In this document: positions 8,000-16,299 of the stretch, one piece after another
How the letters are laid out: each line of letters opens with the position of its first letter
How positions within the stretch are numbered: the stretch's first letter is position 1
Origin: Candidatus Aminicenantota bacterium
Lineage (GTDB): Bacteria > Acidobacteriota > Aminicenantia > Aminicenantales > Saccharicenantaceae
Assembly (NCBI GenBank): GCA_013178315.1
Contig: JABLWX010000008.1
Location: forward strand, 1-43,924
Reading direction: 5' to 3'
DNA length: 43,924 nucleotides
Made by a program: the position numbers and the translations under genes
Notes under the pieces: model-generated
The model's input: only the letters and a program-made list of their open reading frames with translations
The model's database searches: none
Told to the model about the DNA's origin: nothing

Positions 8000-8512
8000 T
8001 TATTTGTTCTTATTGTTACCTTTCCGAGATTCTATCCGGACAGGCCTGACTATTTTTTGCTTCCTTTTTCCCTCCCTGAGAATCTCTTCCAGCAGACGGC
8101 AGGCCTCCTCCACGTAGCCGCTGCAATATTTTTCAAAGAGATTGTTCTTGCTGGCCAGTTCCAGCCCGTGCGGCGTCTTCAGGCTGCAGCCGATAAGGTC
8201 GGTGCAGTTAATCGACCCAAACTTTTCCGTAAACCGCCGGCAGAATTTCTGGGCCAGCTCGTAGGTCAGTTCCTTGGCCGCCCTGTCTTCAGCCCGGGCG
8301 CGTCCAAAATGAAGTCCGATGACCAGCAGCGCTCCGGTCACCGCCCCGCAGGTCAAGCCCATGTGGGACATTCCCCCGCCCAGAACCTGGGAGAGCTTGA
8401 GGGCTTTCTCCTCCTCCAGGCCAGCCTCAACCGCGAACGGCGTGAAGACCGCCTGGGAACAGCTGAACCCTTCCTGGAACAATTTCCTGGCCCCTGTCAC
8501 TTTCTCGGACAT
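8000..8512 (-). CDS. C_GCAxxG_C_C family protein (putative redox-active cysteine protein)
   Basis: A 170-residue cytoplasmic protein of the C-GCAxxG-C-C family (PF09719 type), thought to bind a metal or act in redox chemistry, but without a proven activity. Conserved cysteines are C18 (FSCSQAV), C55 in GLTCGAVTGALLVIGL, C103 and C109 (NCTDLIGC) and C130 (YCSGYVEEA); C91 is extra. The C-terminal tail after about residue 145 is Lys/Arg-rich and unconserved. It stands alone, convergent with the glycosyltransferase operon, with a readable promoter upstream. Members are frequent in anaerobes. Confidence 0.82.
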   Translation of the reverse strand: MSEKVTGARKLFQEGFSCSQAVFTPFAVEAGLEEEKALKLSQVLGGGMSHMGLTCGAVTGALLVIGLHFGRARAEDRAAKELTYELAQKFCRRFTEKFGSINCTDLIGCSLKTPHGLELASKNNLFEKYCSGYVEEACRLLEEILREGKRKQKIVRPVRIESRKGNNKNK

Positions 8513-8573
8513 ATGATTCCTCTATTCTTCGCCAGGGAAAACCAGCCACCCCGGCACACTTGAGGGAAAAAAT

Positions 8574-8601
8574 ATTATGATATCCTCCGCCTCAGCGTCA
8601 A
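8574..8601 (-). promoter_or_regulatory. Sigma-70-type promoter of the C_GCAxxG_C_C gene
   Basis: On the minus strand TTGACG (8601-8596), a 16-base spacer, then CATAAT (8579-8574). Each hexamer matches consensus at five of six positions. The leader to the start at 8512 is about 55 bases. Confidence 0.6.
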
Positions 8602-8773
8602 TTATTTTCTCATTCCAACCAATCTATTCCCATTGGTCTGCTCTTTCAAGTTACGACCTATTAGATTTCTCTGCCTCTGCACCCCAGTTTCAACCGCCGG
8701 ACCACCACCCCGCCGCTTCCCTATACTCCCCTTCCCCTGGATACCATGTCTTAACCGGAAAGAAAAAAAAGAC

Positions 8774-8804
8774 TTGACAGCGTGTTTTTTTTTTTTTTTA
8801 CATT
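8774..8804 (+). promoter_or_regulatory. TTGACA followed by T15 run: possible slippage-tuned promoter
   Basis: A consensus TTGACA at 8774-8779 is followed by a homopolymer of 15 T (8785-8799). Candidate -10 elements are TACATT (8799-8804, spacing 19) and TTTATA (8803-8808, spacing 23), both too far at present length. Loss of about 2 or 6 T would bring one of them to 17. The protease gene starts about 200 bases downstream. Confidence 0.35.
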
Positions 8805-8834
8805 TATATCAGCAAATAAGGGTGAGCCGAAATG

Positions 8835-8863
8835 AGAGCGAGGGGGCGCTCTTCACTTTTTTT
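8835..8863 (+). terminator. Possible weak attenuator or terminator upstream of the protease
   Basis: AGAGCG (8835-8840) pairs with CGCTCT (8847-8852) around a six-base loop. After TCAC comes a run of seven T (8857-8863). It lies between the T15 element and the protease gene. Confidence 0.3.
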
Positions 8864-9010
8864 CGATTCCGATCTTCCAGTAATTTGCGCAGTTTTTCTA
8901 AAGCAAGGCGTCTGATGTGGGTTAGTTATTGAAGGGGGGTGGTTAAATTGATTGCTCGGATCAAAATCCAGTCAGTTGATTTCTATCTAAATTAGAAAAA
9001 GGAGGCAAAA

Positions 9011-10939
9011 ATGAAAAAGGTATTTATGGTCTTTGGTTTAGGGTTCTTTATTTTTGCTTCAATGCTTTTGTTCAAGTCTTCCACCAGTTCTCAGGAAGCA
9101 ATATCCCAGGAATATGTGCCGGGAGAGCTACTGGTAAAATTCAAACCAAAGGTCGGGAAACAGATGGCAATTTCTGTGCTTGATACTATTAAACCAAAGG
9201 TAGTTAATTACTTGGGACAGGAGATGGCCTTTACGGACTGGAATCCGGAGCTGAGGGCCCGGAGCTCGTTTCTGGGAGACCCTTATCTGGTGCATCTGAG
9301 GGTGCCGGATGAGATCGGCACAGAAAAAACCATTGAAATACTGAAAAACAACCCGAATATTGAATATGCAGAACCAAATTATATATTAAAGGCCTTAGAT
9401 GTGATTCCAAATGATCCATATTTTCCTTTACAATGGCCTCTAAGAAGGATAGATACTACCTTGGCCTGGAATTTATTCACCGGTACTTCAAATGTCGTTG
9501 TAGCCGTGATAGATACTGGCATTGATTACAATCATCACGATTTGAAGCTGAATATCTGGATAAATACAAAAGAAATCCCAAATAATAAGGTCGATGACGA
9601 TAAAAATGGCTATAGCGATGATTATTATGGTTGGAACTTCTATCATAAGAACAATAATCCAATAGACGATAGCTGGAACGGTCATGGTACTCACGTAGCT
9701 GGAATAATCGGGGCAAAAGGCAACAATAATCTTGGTATCTCCGGGATAGTTTGGAATATTAAGTTGATGGCCTTGAAAATTATGGACAGTATGGGCTATA
9801 CGACAAACGACAGGGTTGTTAAAGCTATTGATTATGCCTATATGAATGGTGCCAAGATTTCTAATAATAGTTATGGAGGCCTCCCCTATTCTCAGGCAGT
9901 TCATGACGCTATTAATAGGTCTAATGGACATGGTCATCTTTTCATTGCCGCTGCCGGTAACGATTCAGCTGATAATGACTCTAATCCCGTTTACCCTGCC
10001 AGTTATAACAGTCCGAATATAATTTCGGTTCTGGCTACTGATTATACCGATAACCTTGCCAGCTATTCTAACTTCGGGGCAAATACAGTTCATATTGGGG
10101 CCCCAGGAGGAACTGCAAGCTCAGAGTATCCAGAAAGAGATATATTCAGCACGTTTCCTGGAAATCAGTATGTTTATAATTTTGGTACCTCAATGGCCGC
10201 TCCTCACGTTACCGGCACAGCCGCCCTTCTTTTCGGCAAGTGTTATCCTTATGTATCACACACCCAGGTCCGGAGAAGGATTTTAGAAAAAGTTGATTAT
10301 CTATCAAGCTTGAACGGAAAGTGCGTTACTGGTGGACGTGCCAATGCCTACAAGGCTCTTTATGACCAAGAGGCACCGAACTCCCCAAGTAATCTATCTG
10401 GGATACCAACCGGTTGGACAACTATTAATCTGAGCTGGACCGATAATTCCACTGACGAGATGGGGTTTAAAATAGAACGGAAGTTATCAAGTTTGCCAGA
10501 TTATATATTCATTAAAGCTGTGGATGCAAACCAGACCTCTTCTTTTGACGCGACTGCTCAAGGTGGCATGGTAAATTTTTACCGAGTGAAGAGTTGGAAT
10601 ATGGCGGGAGATTCAGAACCTTCTCAGGAAATTGGAGTACTGATCCCGGCGACTGCCCCTGCCGCCCCGAGTGGTCTTAACGCCCAGTGGGATTGGGGAA
10701 GGATGGCTGTTTCATTGAGGTGGGATGATATGTCCAATAATGAACTTGAGTTTATCATAGAGAGAAGAGCCGAGTGGGAAACTCAATGGACGATCCTTGA
10801 TTCGGTTCCCCAGAATCATAATTTATACTATGACAGCACGGTGTCTGGAGATACATATTATTCTTATAGAATCAAGGCATCTAATCCTGCGGGGCATTCG
10901 TATTCAGCTATAGTTCAGGTATATGTGCCCGTTCATTGA
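9011..10939 (+). CDS. Secreted subtilisin-like serine protease (S8) with C-terminal Fn3-like domains
   Basis: A 642-residue extracellular or periplasmic endopeptidase. It has a signal peptide (about 1-28), an inhibitor-like propeptide (EYVPGELLVKFKPKVG to NIEYAEPNY, about 33-120), an S8 domain (about 130-450) and two C-terminal beta-sandwich repeats with Fn3-like features (SPSNLSGIP...NLSWTDNSTDEMGFKIER and APSGLNAQW...SLRWDDMSNNELEFIIER). The catalytic triad is D168 (VIDTGID), H228 (GHGTHVAG), S394 (GTSMAAPH), with oxyanion Asn in AAAGNDS. GGAGG at 9001-9005 gives a good ribosome site. Base use is clearly AT-rich compared with neighbours, shared with the next gene, which suggests transfer as a unit. 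Confidence 0.92.
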   Translation: MKKVFMVFGLGFFIFASMLLFKSSTSSQEAISQEYVPGELLVKFKPKVGKQMAISVLDTIKPKVVNYLGQEMAFTDWNPELRARSSFLGDPYLVHLRVPDEIGTEKTIEILKNNPNIEYAEPNYILKALDVIPNDPYFPLQWPLRRIDTTLAWNLFTGTSNVVVAVIDTGIDYNHHDLKLNIWINTKEIPNNKVDDDKNGYSDDYYGWNFYHKNNNPIDDSWNGHGTHVAGIIGAKGNNNLGISGIVWNIKLMALKIMDSMGYTTNDRVVKAIDYAYMNGAKISNNSYGGLPYSQAVHDAINRSNGHGHLFIAAAGNDSADNDSNPVYPASYNSPNIISVLATDYTDNLASYSNFGANTVHIGAPGGTASSEYPERDIFSTFPGNQYVYNFGTSMAAPHVTGTAALLFGKCYPYVSHTQVRRRILEKVDYLSSLNGKCVTGGRANAYKALYDQEAPNSPSNLSGIPTGWTTINLSWTDNSTDEMGFKIERKLSSLPDYIFIKAVDANQTSSFDATAQGGMVNFYRVKSWNMAGDSEPSQEIGVLIPATAPAAPSGLNAQWDWGRMAVSLRWDDMSNNELEFIIERRAEWETQWTILDSVPQNHNLYYDSTVSGDTYYSYRIKASNPAGHSYSAIVQVYVPVH

Positions 10940-11015
10940 ATAATTATTTTTATTATTGCCGATAAATTATATCTTAATATAAGGCGTGGGTAATTTTATC
11001 CTAAAGGAGGCTCAT

Positions 11016-11984
11016 ATGAGGGAGAAAACCCGTAAAGCAAAAGGATATTTGCTACTTATGGTTGTTATGTTACTATTTATGTGTTTTCCTCTAAAGGCTG
11101 AAGACAAGGCAAGAAAGTATCCAGAGTTTTGGTTAAGCTTCGCCTTCACTTCCGGGAAAATAAATGTTGGAGATATCAACAATTGCATTACCAGCTTTAA
11201 CAATAACGAGCTGTTCAGTTATGTTCGAGAGTTCAACCCTGAGTGGGGAAAAGTTCAGGGTGAAATAACGCCCCTATCAGGAAAATATACTGCCCTGATA
11301 GTTACTTTATTTATTGATATTAGCCCAAATATAACATTATGTTTTTCTACACAAAGCCCCGTCCGCCAGAGTAATTTCAGTTCGCTTATTTATCAGTATA
11401 CGGGGAGCTATGGTATTCAACGCGCGTCTTACTTTTATGGCGCCAGATACGAGATATTGTTTCCTTTAGAATTTATGTGCTATTTCAATATAATCGAGTT
11501 AAATAGAGTTAGGTTTTCAATCGGTGCAGGAAGTGGCTTTTACTATGCGAAAATCTCTAAAACATTTATTAGAGAATTAATGACTGTTAATGGAGGGTAC
11601 GCTAAGGCAACGATGAAACATGATGCCCACAGATTCCCTTTCCCAGATTTAATAGCTGATCTGAACCTCCTCACCGAATACTCGCTTAATAACAATTCCT
11701 TTCTGTTTTCAGAACTTTGTTTTCGCTATGGCAACTTATCAAACTTTAGAGGCACAGGTTCGCTTACGCATGTTATTAACTCAGAAGTTATCACGGACTA
11801 TAAATGGGAAGGCAGTCTTTATTTTTTCAACATTGAAGACCAGGAAATCGGTGCAAGGTATAATAATATAGAAGTATGGTCTTTCATCCCGGATGCCTCG
11901 CCATATTTCATAGAAAACGTTAGAAAAGCTAAATTGAGTCTTACTGGATTTTCATTCAGGGTTGGCCTGAAGATAAGATTTTGA
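11016..11984 (+). CDS. Probable outer-membrane beta-barrel protein of unknown function
   Basis: A 322-residue protein with a signal peptide (MREKTRKAKGYLLLMVVMLL to LKAED). Alternating hydrophobic strands rich in Tyr and Phe follow, and the chain ends in KIRF with a C-terminal Phe, the usual barrel-assembly signal. No family was recognised. ATG 11016 is chosen because AAAGGAGG stands six bases upstream; the frame extends to 10986 without a site. It follows the subtilase by 76 bases on the same strand and shares its AT-rich base use, so the two probably arrived and act together, perhaps as a surface protein and its protease. Confidence 0.65.
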   Translation: MREKTRKAKGYLLLMVVMLLFMCFPLKAEDKARKYPEFWLSFAFTSGKINVGDINNCITSFNNNELFSYVREFNPEWGKVQGEITPLSGKYTALIVTLFIDISPNITLCFSTQSPVRQSNFSSLIYQYTGSYGIQRASYFYGARYEILFPLEFMCYFNIIELNRVRFSIGAGSGFYYAKISKTFIRELMTVNGGYAKATMKHDAHRFPFPDLIADLNLLTEYSLNNNSFLFSELCFRYGNLSNFRGTGSLTHVINSEVITDYKWEGSLYFFNIEDQEIGARYNNIEVWSFIPDASPYFIENVRKAKLSLTGFSFRVGLKIRF

Positions 11985-12111
11985 GCTGCAGACCAGAGGA
12001 ATCTATGATCAAAGGGTAAAGAAACAAGAAAGGTTTTTTTAGAAACCGATATCAAAGATAGTTCTTTTAGCTAAGAGGCTCTATCTCTGATTCAAGTTTT
12101 TTTGAATTAGA

Positions 12112-12140
12112 TTGACAGCCTGAGGGCCGCAGTATATTTT
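12112..12140 (+). promoter_or_regulatory. Sigma-70-type promoter of the tyrosine phosphatase gene
   Basis: Consensus TTGACA (12112-12117), 17-base spacer, TATTTT (12135-12140); TATATT two bases earlier gives spacing 15. The leader to 12169 is about 25 bases. Confidence 0.55.
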
Positions 12141-12168
12141 AGAGCCAAGATGAGAATAAGAGGCAGAC

Positions 12169-12864
12169 ATGGTTGAAAACAGAAGTAAGGCGCGCCTTTT
12201 AAGGAAGCCGGTCAAGTTCCCCCTGGCCCTGGCCATCACCCTGCTGCTTGTTTTCCTGGCCTCCGGGACCACCGATTGCCGCCAGGAAGTACCCCGCCCG
12301 GAGAACTGGGCCCCGCCAGTTCAGGTTGTGGGAGTCCCTAACCTGCATAAAGTCTCAGACCTGCTCTACCGCTGCGCCCAGCCGACGGCGGCCGGGTTCA
12401 AGGAACTGGAAAAGCTGGGCATCAGGACCGTGGTCAACCTCCGCAGCGAACACTCGGACAAAAATATGTTGACTGGCACCAACCTCAAGTATTACGAAAT
12501 CCCGTCCAAGGCCACCCGGGTCCAGGAAGCCGACCTGTTGAAATTCCTGCAGATCGTTACCAACCCGGAGGAAGGGCCTTACCTGGTTCACTGCCATCAC
12601 GGGGCCGACCGCACCGGGCTGTTCGTGGCCGTTTATCGAATCGTGGTGCAGGGCTGGTCAAGAGAGGAAGCGATAAGGGAGATGCAGAAAGGCAGTTTTG
12701 GTTTCCATAACACCTACACCAACATCGTCAAATACCTCCAGACCTTTGACCCGGAAAAATTCCGACGGGCCCTGAACCTGGACAAGACCAGCCCGGCCCA
12801 AAAAATATCCATTTCCCGTTTCTTGCTTTCGATAAGACCTGAAGGCTCGCCTTTTCCTGGCTGA
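12169..12864 (+). CDS. Exported dual-specificity/tyrosine phosphatase-like protein
   Basis: A 231-residue phosphatase of the cysteine-dependent type. The P-loop HCHHGADRTG has the CX5R signature with C142 and R148. Upstream motifs (LYRCAQPTAAGFKELEKLGIRTVVNLR) match the small DSP-like proteins of bacteria. A hydrophobic N-terminal helix (about residues 17-34) followed by TTDC suggests export or anchoring, so it would act outside the cytoplasm, on phosphorylated lipids, sugars or proteins of the envelope. The substrate cannot be told from sequence. It is a single gene with its own promoter, with AGAGG upstream of the start. Base use returns to the GC-rich norm here. Confidence 0.8.
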   Translation: MVENRSKARLLRKPVKFPLALAITLLLVFLASGTTDCRQEVPRPENWAPPVQVVGVPNLHKVSDLLYRCAQPTAAGFKELEKLGIRTVVNLRSEHSDKNMLTGTNLKYYEIPSKATRVQEADLLKFLQIVTNPEEGPYLVHCHHGADRTGLFVAVYRIVVQGWSREEAIREMQKGSFGFHNTYTNIVKYLQTFDPEKFRRALNLDKTSPAQKISISRFLLSIRPEGSPFPG

Positions 12865-13046
12865 CCTTTTACTAAAAAAGGAATCTTGGCCATTCGCCAC
12901 CAGCCACTTTAATTCTCTGGAAGATTGGATACCGGTTGAATCTTTCTGCTTTAACCGGATTCTGAAAATTCTAAACTCGCTTCGGTTTGAAAGATACCGG
13001 CAGTGGCCGGCTGAACCAGCCCACCGGAAAAGCGGCCAGACCTTTT

Positions 13047-14618
13047 TTATTCCCAGTCCAGCAATCTTTTCTCACCCTTTAGCGCCCTGATGGCCGTCAC
13101 CTCCTGGCTGACTTCCAGGCAACCGCGGTAGCGGCCGTCGTCATCGCGGACGGCAAAATAGCGGATGTGGATAAAACGGCCGTGCATTTCAATCCAGAAC
13201 TCGGCCACGTCCCTTTCGCCTTTCCTGAAGGCCTCCAGGATGCGGTTGACGATGTGAACACTCTTGGGCGGATGGCAGTTCTGGACCTTACGGCCGATGA
13301 CCCCCGGGCTCCTGGTAAAGATGCGGTCAGGAGTATCCGAATAATAGATTACAGTATCGCTCTCATCGACAAAACTGATGTCCACCGGGAGATGGGTCAG
13401 CATCAGGTCAACCTGCTCGGCGCTAAGCCGACCGGTCCTCAGGTCGAGAAGCGTCTGCACCCGCCTCGGTTGTGGGACCGAAGCTCCGGCCGCTGCCGCC
13501 CCTGGCTCAGGAGTACTCTCCCCCGCCCCGGCCGGACGGCCGTAGCCGGCATAACCACCGCCGCCTGAAAGATCCCCCACGGCTTCAACCGCGGGCTTCC
13601 AGCCGGTACCGGGCTGCACCCAGGCATAGCCGATTTCCTCCTCACCGCGCTTGACCCGGGCCCAGTCTTCCTCCCGCAGCACTTCCAGGCTCATCGGGAA
13701 TAAAATTTTCTCTTCCTTGTAGACCATGTCCTGTACCATCTGCAGCACCTGGCCGGTCCTGACCGCCAGCCGGCTGGCCTGCTCCGCGGACTGAATCTTT
13801 TGCTCGATCTGGCGCCTGAGGTCCTTGAGTTCCTTTCTTATGTCATCATGGATGGCCCACATGACCTTGGTCGGGCCGGTCACCCCGCGGGCCTCAAGCA
13901 GCGGGAAAAGCTGGTTTTCTTTTTTCAGGTAATGCTTTTCTATTTCGGCCAGCCCGGACAGCAACTGTCGAAGCTCTTCCAGGTTGCTCTCCACCTCGGC
14001 TTCGGCCGTTTCGCGGGGAATTCTTTCCAGCACCAGCCTGATCTCCGCCAGCAGTTTTTCCAGGGCCCGGTTTTCGGCCATCAGGGTGTGAACCGGGTGC
14101 CCTGGCGGCACTTCCGGCGATTTCTGCTCTTCCAGCGCCTCCTCGAAAATTTTAACGTGCAGGTCGCACAGCTTCTTGACCTCATCTTCCGGGATGCCCT
14201 CGTCGATCACCTGCTGTTCCAGCCGGGCGATTTCATCCGCTCCAACGTCCTTGATCAGGTCCGCGAATTGTCTCTTGAGTTCCTCAACCGGCTCTCCCCG
14301 GTGAAGCCTTCTGATTATCTGCTTCAGGGCTTCGGCTTTGGCCTGGTCGAAAGGCTGGCCGGCCGCCGCGCTGCCGGTTTCGGTCCTGGGCTGGCCGCTT
14401 TTTTCCCTGATTTCCCGTTCTATCCGGGCTATCAACTCAGGGAGGGGGATTTTCCCTTCTTCAGACACCTGCTTTAGAGTGGCCAGCCGGGCCACGGTCT
14501 TTCTTAACAACGGGTTTCTTAATTTCTCAAACTCGGGCGATAGCCCGACCAGGAAGTCAAGCAGAAAGGGATATTCCTTGAGAAGCGAATAAAGGCTGGT
14601 CTTTTCGTTAAGTTCCAT
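13047..14618 (-). CDS. DUF438 protein: DUF1858-like, DUF438, hemerythrin HHE and PAS domains
   Basis: A 523-residue cytoplasmic sensor-like protein. In order: an N-terminal DUF1858-like helical domain (about 1-65), a DUF438 segment (about 95-165), a hemerythrin-type HHE bundle (about 175-325; HTLMAENRALEKLL, HYLKKENQLFPLLE, HDDIRKELK, EEKILFP) that probably holds a diiron site, a Gly/Ala/Pro-rich linker (about 350-385) and a PAS-type domain (LMLTHLPVDISFVDESDTVIYYSD to CLEVSQEVTAI). Such proteins are linked to O2, NO or redox sensing in anaerobes. The start at 14618 is preferred because GGAGG then sits six bases upstream; the in-frame ATG at 14624 abuts the GGAGG. A promoter with a palindromic operator lies just upstream. 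Confidence 0.88.
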   Translation of the reverse strand: MELNEKTSLYSLLKEYPFLLDFLVGLSPEFEKLRNPLLRKTVARLATLKQVSEEGKIPLPELIARIEREIREKSGQPRTETGSAAAGQPFDQAKAEALKQIIRRLHRGEPVEELKRQFADLIKDVGADEIARLEQQVIDEGIPEDEVKKLCDLHVKIFEEALEEQKSPEVPPGHPVHTLMAENRALEKLLAEIRLVLERIPRETAEAEVESNLEELRQLLSGLAEIEKHYLKKENQLFPLLEARGVTGPTKVMWAIHDDIRKELKDLRRQIEQKIQSAEQASRLAVRTGQVLQMVQDMVYKEEKILFPMSLEVLREEDWARVKRGEEEIGYAWVQPGTGWKPAVEAVGDLSGGGGYAGYGRPAGAGESTPEPGAAAAGASVPQPRRVQTLLDLRTGRLSAEQVDLMLTHLPVDISFVDESDTVIYYSDTPDRIFTRSPGVIGRKVQNCHPPKSVHIVNRILEAFRKGERDVAEFWIEMHGRFIHIRYFAVRDDDGRYRGCLEVSQEVTAIRALKGEKRLLDWE

Positions 14619-14680
14619 GGTCATCCTCCGGTCCCCCGGCCGGACCTTTAATTGCTTCCGGACGCGGGGCTCAATTTAAT

Positions 14681-14699
14681 TCCTACTGAATTAGTAGGA
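14681..14699. promoter_or_regulatory. Palindromic operator-like site upstream of the DUF438 gene
   Basis: Arms TCCTACT (14681-14687) and AGTAGGA (14693-14699) around GAATT. It lies directly downstream of the -10 element, about 63-81 bases before the start codon, so a bound protein would block transcription. From memory the shape resembles Rrf2-type operators; this is not verified. Confidence 0.5.
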
Positions 14700-14702
14700 T
14701 TT

Positions 14703-14731
14703 ATGATAACATAAAAGCCTGCCGGCCACAA
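14703..14731 (-). promoter_or_regulatory. Promoter of the DUF438/hemerythrin gene
   Basis: On the minus strand TTGTGG (14731-14726), exactly 17 bases, then TATCAT (14708-14703). The -10 is five of six to consensus. The palindrome at 14681-14699 follows immediately. Confidence 0.55.
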
Positions 14732-15347
14732 CCGGAAAAATTCATCAGACTTTCCTCCCCGCAGTACCCTGCCTCGCGGGACCCTCCATATTTCTGCCTT
14801 CCAGATTAATTTTTTCCTTCGCCTATCCCTTCCCGGCCTCCTACCCGGGCAGGCCCTACTCCCGGTTAAAATTATATCCACCCGACTGGTTGCAGACCAG
14901 GCCCAAATTGAAGCTTAAAGCTCGCCTTGTTATTCACAACCCATCTTCCTTCCTCATTAGGAAAGTGAGCTGACCGGCCTGATGGTGCGGGCATAGTCTG
15001 TCGCCAGGGGGTTGGCTTGACAATGCAGTGAACCTGGGCCAGCCTCCTGTGGGAAGGCCAGCCCGGTCATCTTCTTCCGCAGAACAAACTCTTGATACCT
15101 CTCTAACTCATTCCGTATCCCGACCAGGCGTCTTCTGGTTTATGATGATACCCTGCTTAACGACTGGGATAGGTTATTGAAGAGATGGCAGAAATTTATC
15201 CTCAGCTACTTCAATCAAAGACCAGCAATACCCATACCGGTGGCCTACAGACTAAAACGAAGCGGATCAAGAGGCAGAGGCGCCAGATGGTTGACTTCAG
15301 CCCCGGTTTTTGGGTAAAGATAAAGCCGGCGCAGAAAGGAGTCAACC
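14732..15347. other. Gene-free stretch
   Basis: No convincing gene, RNA or repeat seen. A TTGACA at 15017-15022 has no -10 at a proper distance. Short frames here lack ribosome sites and family resemblance. Confidence 0.4.
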
Positions 15348-15842
15348 ATGAAATCAACCCGTCTGGCTGTCATCCTGGTCCTGGTGGTGGCCGGCTTTTT
15401 CCTGTTCACGGCCGGCTGGCTAGAGTCCACCGTTAAGAAACTGGAGGCTTCCGCCCAGCAGAAGCCCCTGGTTGAATACCTGAGCTCGCCCGAGCGCAGC
15501 AACGCCCCGTTCTCCGAGGCGGTCAGGGTGGGCAACCTGCTGTTTCTTTCGGGTCAGCTCGGCCGCGACCCGCAGACCGGAAAGCTGGCCGAGGGTGGCA
15601 TCGAGGCCGAGACCAGGCAGTGCCTGGAGAACATCAAGAGAACGCTGGAAAAATATGGCTCCTCGCTGGACAGGGTGATCAAGGCCACGGTCATGCTGGC
15701 CGATATCGGGGAGTGGGCCAGGATGAACTCGGTTTACACCACCTATTTTACCAGGAACAAGCCAGCCCGCAGCGCCTTTGGAGTGAGCGGCCTGGCCGGC
15801 GGGGCCAGGGTGGAGATTGAGGTCATAGCCCTGGTCGAATAG
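15348..15842 (+). CDS. Membrane-anchored or exported RidA (YjgF/YER057c) family protein
   Basis: RidA proteins hydrolyse reactive enamines/imines released by PLP enzymes. The 164-residue protein has the RidA core at about 42-164 with the key Arg in PARSAF (R141) and Glu in VEIE (E156), spaced as R105 and E120 of E. coli RidA, plus the RVGNLLFLSGQLG start of the fold. A hydrophobic N-terminal helix (about 6-24) is added, so it is exported or anchored with the trimer outside the cytoplasm, which is unusual for an enzyme that normally guards cytoplasmic metabolism. GGAG stands eight bases before the ATG. It is a single gene, so its partner enzyme is unknown. Confidence 0.87.
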   Translation: MKSTRLAVILVLVVAGFFLFTAGWLESTVKKLEASAQQKPLVEYLSSPERSNAPFSEAVRVGNLLFLSGQLGRDPQTGKLAEGGIEAETRQCLENIKRTLEKYGSSLDRVIKATVMLADIGEWARMNSVYTTYFTRNKPARSAFGVSGLAGGARVEIEVIALVE

Positions 15843-16182
15843 CCCCTCGATTTCAGGTAACGAAGACCTGTCCCGGGCTACAATCATTCTGACCGGTCTA
15901 CCCGATATACCCGAAGCCGCAGGCAAAAGTAATAGTACTCTCGACCGAGCGGAAAAGACTCTTGAATCTAAACAAGAGAAGGAGGGAGTTAAGGGAAAAA
16001 GAGGGATACTTTGCTTAACAGTCCCGAATGAGCGGAACCGATTTAGCCAGATCCCGCCTACTACACTGCAAAAGACGTTTCCAATAAGTCCCGGCCTGGC
16101 GGTTCACCCTTCAGCCGCCAGTAAAGTCAACTTTAATTAATAAGGATATTTTATGCGCCCAAGAGGCTGGATAACCAGAAAT
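15843..16182. other. Gene-free stretch with a hairpin
   Basis: No gene seen. CTGGCGG (16096-16102) pairs with CCGCCAG (16115-16121) across a 12-base loop but has no T-run after it, so it is not a standard terminator. Confidence 0.4.
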
Positions 16183-16258
16183 AAAAAAGCCAGGCAACTT
16201 ACTCTCACCGGCTCCAGGTGCCTGACACCCGGCTCCGGCTTCCAGTTCGCTGCCTGGC
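16183..16258 (-). terminator. Intrinsic terminator of the RRM gene
   Basis: On the minus strand GCCAGGCA (16258-16251) pairs with TGCCTGGC (16196-16189), followed at once by TTTTTT (16188-16183). The 54-base loop contains a smaller GGTG/CACC hairpin. It begins about 40 bases after the stop of the RNA-binding protein gene. Confidence 0.6.
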
Positions 16259-16299
16259 TTCTGGTTGCGCTAAGCTACTAACTTATCTTTTAGACTCGA

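Noticed and set aside
7861..8049. Short plus-strand frame of 62 residues
   Set aside because: It overlaps the end of the C_GCAxxG_C_C gene on the other strand, has no ribosome site and no recognisable domain.
15017..15045. TTGACA as a promoter for the RidA gene
   Set aside because: No -10 hexamer at 15-19 bases, and it is 300 bases from the start codon.
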